From Setophaga petechia (Eukaryota > Chordata > Aves > Passeriformes > Parulidae): 64,000 nt of DNA. Below are positions 60,061 through 64,000 of this stretch, one piece after another (position 1 is the first letter of the stretch; each line of letters begins with the position of its first letter). The stretch spans positions 2,418,001 through 2,482,000 of the forward strand of contig JANCRA010000011.1 of the NCBI GenBank assembly GCA_024362935.1, read 5' to 3'. Below the pieces are notes generated by a model. That model saw only the letters and a list, made by a program, of their open reading frames with translations, searched no databases and was not told the DNA's origin. The translations under genes and the position numbers were made by a program.

Positions 60061-61020
60061 GAAAAAAGAAAAGCAAGCAATCAGCCAATCTACTTCCCCA
60101 TATGTACAAATGGGTCTCCAAAATGCCCCGGCATGCAGGAGAGCCCTGACAAGCACTCGGTGAGGGAGCCTCAGGTCAAGGCATTGCCCGGGGGAGCGGG
60201 AGTCCCGCAGCACTGCCCGGGGCACGGCACCACCAGCACCGCCCTGCCAGCAGCTTTCCTTCCCGATCCCATCCCTGGTCTGCAGACAAACTGAAGTGAG
60301 CTTGTTTTGAAGCCAGAAATCTGGGAGATTTCTGCAGAGAGGGAAAGTCAAAAGACATGGGGTTTGTAATCTTTTCTCAGCTGCAGCCCTCAGCCATGTG
60401 AGGCGATGGAGCCACTCTCTGGATCCTACAAGAATTTCAGGAAAGCAAAAGTCCTGCTGCTCCCCTTCTCCTACTAAGAGGAGGCTGATTTCAAATGGAA
60501 TCTGAAGGTCTGGAGATTCACTTGGCCAATCCTAATTGTCCCAAGGACTGCCCAGCACCCTCTTCAATCCCCTTTCACTGTGGTCCTGATGGAGGGCAGC
60601 TTGTAGGAGTGTCCCTCATGGCCCCAAATCCAAGCCAGCCCTGTGATGCCTGCAGGACCTGGCTGCTGGGGATGGTGGTAGCCTGCAGCCAGGAGAGATG
60701 CCACCTTCAGCCAGCATTGCCAGGTCTGAGAAGAGACATCTGTCCATCCCCTGGAGCCTCTGCATCTCCCAGCACAGCATGTGGGGTCTCCACTGGAACC
60801 ATGTCCCTTGCTGCCTGTCCCCCTGCCCGTTGTCCCCTGCTGCCTGTCCCCCTGCTTGCTGTCCCCTGCTGTCTGTCCCCCTACCTGCTGTCCCCTGCAT
60901 GCCTGTGGGCTGGGGACACAGCCAGTGGGCTCTCCCTGGTGATGCAGCCAGGCCAAGGGGGCCCTCTACATGCACCCCCCACTTCAGGTGGAGCTTGGTA
61001 TTTTCTGTATCTGTAAACTT
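60061..61020. other. GC-rich intergenic segment
   Basis: GC-rich with CTG and CAG-rich words and CpGs up to about 60270. Long overlapping open frames (60495-61016 plus, 60564-60975 minus, 60698-61258 plus) all run through a minisatellite and show no domain. Confidence 0.55.
60811..60897. repeat. 29-bp minisatellite, three copies
   Basis: Units start at 60811, 60840 and 60869, each beginning CTG(C/T)CTGTCCCCCT and ending TGTCCCCTG. They differ at about four positions. Partial units flank the array on both sides. Confidence 0.95.
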
Positions 61021-62417
61021 CAGATTACACTTTTTTGGTCAATCTGTACTGCAAAGTTCTGCCCTAGTGCTGACAGAGGAAGAAACTTTCCCAGGTAAAG
61101 GTGACCATGCACCACTCCAGCTTGACTGTGTACGGATGAAGGTGCAAGCCACTGCTTTTGGGTCCCAGCCAATGCTTTTGAGTCCTCCTCTGCTCATCAT
61201 GAAGTCCCAAGTAGTATTTGAAAGTTGCACTTGGGAGAGGGTGCAAGGGACGCTCTAAGAAGGGGAAGCAGCTTACAATTTCCTCACCTCAATTCTGCAG
61301 ATCTAGGAAAGATGCTTACTGTTTTCAGTGTAGATATTTTTTAATTTCATTTGATAAACTAGGAGCTTCTAGTAAAAAGTTTAATAAACATCTACACCTG
61401 GATTTTTGAAAATAGAAGAAATCAATGTTCTATACAGACATGATGCCTTTCTTTTGAATGTAAGTAACTATTTTTAATAATTTCAATAAAAATAACTTTA
61501 TTTGTCTGGTAGCTACCCTATTTTCATAATAACTACACTGTTGTAAGCTGGAAAATTAACTCTTATAAGTTACATAAGTAGGAAGGAAGAAATGTGTCAT
61601 AAGGAGGGAAATACAAGCTATAAACCCAGTACAATTTTAAAATAAAGGAACATATGCCTGAACCCTTGTGTAATACAGTTTGGTAAATCCAGTCACTGTT
61701 CTACACTTTACGTATAGAAGACTATCTGCAGTTACAGTATTAGGAGCATGGAGCAATTAGAGGCTCTGAGCCACCAGTGCAGCTTAGCTGACTAACTGCA
61801 AACTCTGTCCTGACATTCTGGGGCTAGAGCACTGCACCTGAAATCACTGATCTTCATGAGGCCACGTAGTTTTGGGGCTGCAGTGCAGATGACAACAGTG
61901 CTTCCACCCTGAACAGCCCAGGCTGCCACCAGCTGCATGTGCCACCAGCCCTGGTCCTCCTGGGACTATGCTGCTGGCTTTGAGTCAGAGCCAGTATGCT
62001 TGAAATGGTCCAAGTACATCTGTGGCACCTGTTCTGATGTCTCCTGAGTGTGATGTGGACATTGCATCAATTAATGGGATCAGCAAGGAAGGACCAGCAG
62101 TGTGTGAAGTACCACACAACGGACACGAGCCCTGGGTCAGGGAAGAGAGAGGAGCTCATATGGGCTGGTGGCTGAAGGACAGAACGAGACAACAAGTAGA
62201 AGTTGGAGTGGTTCAAAAGAGGGATCCAAAAAGTCGAAGTATAGGAAGTTGCTCTGGAAAAGAGATTGAAATGTGGGATGAGATATGGGAAAGCAAAAAA
62301 CAAACAGGAGGGAAAAAGTAAGGAAAGACATGGAGGTGAGACTTGGCAAGGGGGAGGGTGTAGTACAGGATGTCTGGGGTAAGAGAAGCAACTCCTGAAG
62401 CAAATATCCAAAAGTAG
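61021..62417. other. Intergenic, no gene seen
   Basis: AT-rich 61260-61700, mixed afterwards. Nothing recognised. Confidence 0.6.
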
Positions 62418-62476
62418 AGTGGTGAGAAGGAAGAAGGAAGAGGGAAAAGGAAAGGGAGAGAAGGCAGAGAGGAGTT
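62418..62476. repeat. Purine (G/A) tract
   Basis: About 59 bases nearly all G and A (gagaaggaagaaggaagagg and onward). Confidence 0.9.
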
Positions 62477-64000
62477 GAATAGTTGTTTTTCACATGTTTT
62501 ACTCTAAGGGACCCTAGGAACCAGCCCCTAGACCCAGGCAGACATGGCCATGCCACATTCCTGGGCTGCTACTCGGTGTTTGACACTTAGATCTGGGCTA
62601 AGGTGGTACTGGTATAAAGCTGGGCTTTGCCAGCAAATTTACACTGCATCAGATACAGTCTGTGCTGGCTGGAATAGCATGACATGCCATTGCTAAGTAA
62701 TATTTGCCACATAGAAAACTTTATGCACAATTAGCTGGGCTGAACTGCTCTGCCATCAGCTTTGGACAGTGTCTGTTTCAGCAACTGATATGCAAAGAGC
62801 TCAGTTTTCAGATGCAACTGAAAGGGCTATAATTTGCCTCTAAAAATGTAGATTATTGTGACATTCTTCTTATCTGTTGTTTTTTTCTTCCTGGTATGTA
62901 GCACAGCTAGTTCTTTTTCCTGCTACAGCAGTGCAGATGCTGCCTCTAACACAGCAAAAGATGCAGAATCAGCCCAATCCAGTGCAGGCAAAAAATAAGC
63001 AGTGCCAAAAAAGAAGGGGCAATGAGAGAGAGTAACACAGAGCAGCAGGAGGCAGGTGGTTTGGGAAGCTCTGGGAAACTGCAGAAGCATGGACCTGTCT
63101 GCTGTATTCTGTGACTGAGCAGAGAACTTCCAGAGGGAAGGAGGATACCTTACAAAGGCACAAACGGCAGTCACAGGGATATTGCTGTATTTAGTGTTTG
63201 CATTGTGAAAGTCAGGATGGAACTTTATGGCTATAAAATCCCTAGCCCTGCCCAAAAAGTAGCTTTACAGAGCTTGTTTCTGTTCCCAACAGGTCTAAAA
63301 CCAACAAACCATATGTGTATTTTAACATGTTCTTTATAGCTGCCTCTGAAATTTTCCAGGGAGGGATGAATTTTTTTAAAGTGAATGGGGTGGGGCAGTG
63401 CTATAGGCAAGTGAATTGATAGTAAAGAGAAACACTAGATCATTCTCTGGCATTTTAAGATGATAGCTACTGCTTTAAAGATAAAATAACAGTTCATGGA
63501 CCAACAGTTAGAGGTGTTCTTCACTGACCTGCTTCAATAATTTGGGTTTTTTTCTGGCTGAACTTTAGAAATCTCGGGAAGAAAAATTTACGGTCTGTGT
63601 CTGCTCGGGGGAAGATTATTAAACAAGCAACCTCAAACAATTAAATAAAACCTTAGCTATATACAATCATTTTAATTTTGTCCTTTGATATTGCTCATCT
63701 GATTAAGTTCTTTCCAAACAAACTTCACACAGAACTTGGCCTATGAGGAGCGGACTAAGCCCATATGTATCCTGACAGGAGTGTTTACTCAAACAGAGTT
63801 ATCCCAGCCTTGCTCTGCGTACTTGGGAACGTAAAACGGCCTGGGGACAGGAACTCAGAGAACAATAAGGAGAGAGAAACTTAGAGAGAACAGGAATGCA
63901 CTGAGAGTAGAAGAATCAGTCAGACGGGGAGACATCAGATATTGGGAGAATGCCCATGAAGAGGGAGCAAAAGATGCCCATGAAGAGAGGTTTGGAGAGG
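62477..64000. other. Intergenic to window end
   Basis: No recognised gene. From about 63840 on the sequence is purine-rich and one plus-strand frame stays open to the edge. A 24-bp direct repeat (ATGCCCATGAAGAG at 63950 and 63974) lies at the very end. CpGs increase at 63580-63840. An exon or transposable element could begin here and continue outside the window. Confidence 0.45.

Noticed and set aside
60495..61258. Open frames of 119-186 codons on both strands
   Set aside because: They overlap each other and run through a 29-bp minisatellite, so repeats and GC content explain them.
4906..64000. OSR2 (zinc-finger gene expected upstream of VPS13B)
   Set aside because: No C2H2 zinc-finger pattern or OSR2-like N-terminus was seen in any frame. 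The gene should lie beyond the right edge.
1..64000. CRISPR arrays, operons, bacterial origins, prophage
   Set aside because: The window is vertebrate nuclear DNA. No regularly spaced repeats with unique spacers and no dense coding are present.

Overview
The window looks like a piece of a bird genome, most likely a songbird. The evidence is three or four 5'-truncated CR1 LINE copies, an LTR of a type I associate with passerine endogenous retroviruses (from memory, not a database match), AT-rich non-coding DNA with scattered GC-rich islets, and one vertebrate coding exon with vertebrate splice signals. There are no operons, no ribosome binding sites and no dense coding.

Only one gene is supported. 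The first coding exon of VPS13B lies on the minus strand at 3075-3221. It encodes 49 residues of the chorein-type N-terminus and ends in a consensus donor. Its acceptor is at 3253-3254, an untranslated first exon is inferred around 4049-4200, and a CpG-island promoter with ETS, NRF1 and E-box sites covers about 3890-4345. Everything below 3075 is the start of intron 2. A CR1 copy (4365-4905) sits directly against the upstream edge of the promoter.

From about 4.9 kb to the right end I found no convincing protein-coding gene. In human and other amniotes the neighbour upstream of VPS13B is OSR2, in the same orientation. No OSR2 zinc-finger coding sequence was recognised here, so this stretch is best read as the VPS13B-OSR2 intergenic region. 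It holds CR1 copies (7330-7882 and 36640-36830, plus one relic inside the gene at 1640-1797), a retroviral LTR with adjacent internal-like sequence (9365-10257), MIR-like and other old amniote repeat relics, a 100-bp local duplication (6.7 and 8.6 kb), A/C-rich tracts, small tandem repeats and several near-perfect hairpins. The right part (55.3-55.7 and 59.1-60.3 kb) is CpG-enriched and has dense factor-binding motifs, so it may hold regulatory elements, possibly for OSR2. That last point is inference.

No new biological system is evident. The most checkable oddities are the perfect 23-bp inverted repeat at 14180-14238 and its smaller relatives, which look like products of template switching, the orphan CpG island near 59.3 kb, and the CR1 copy abutting the VPS13B promoter.
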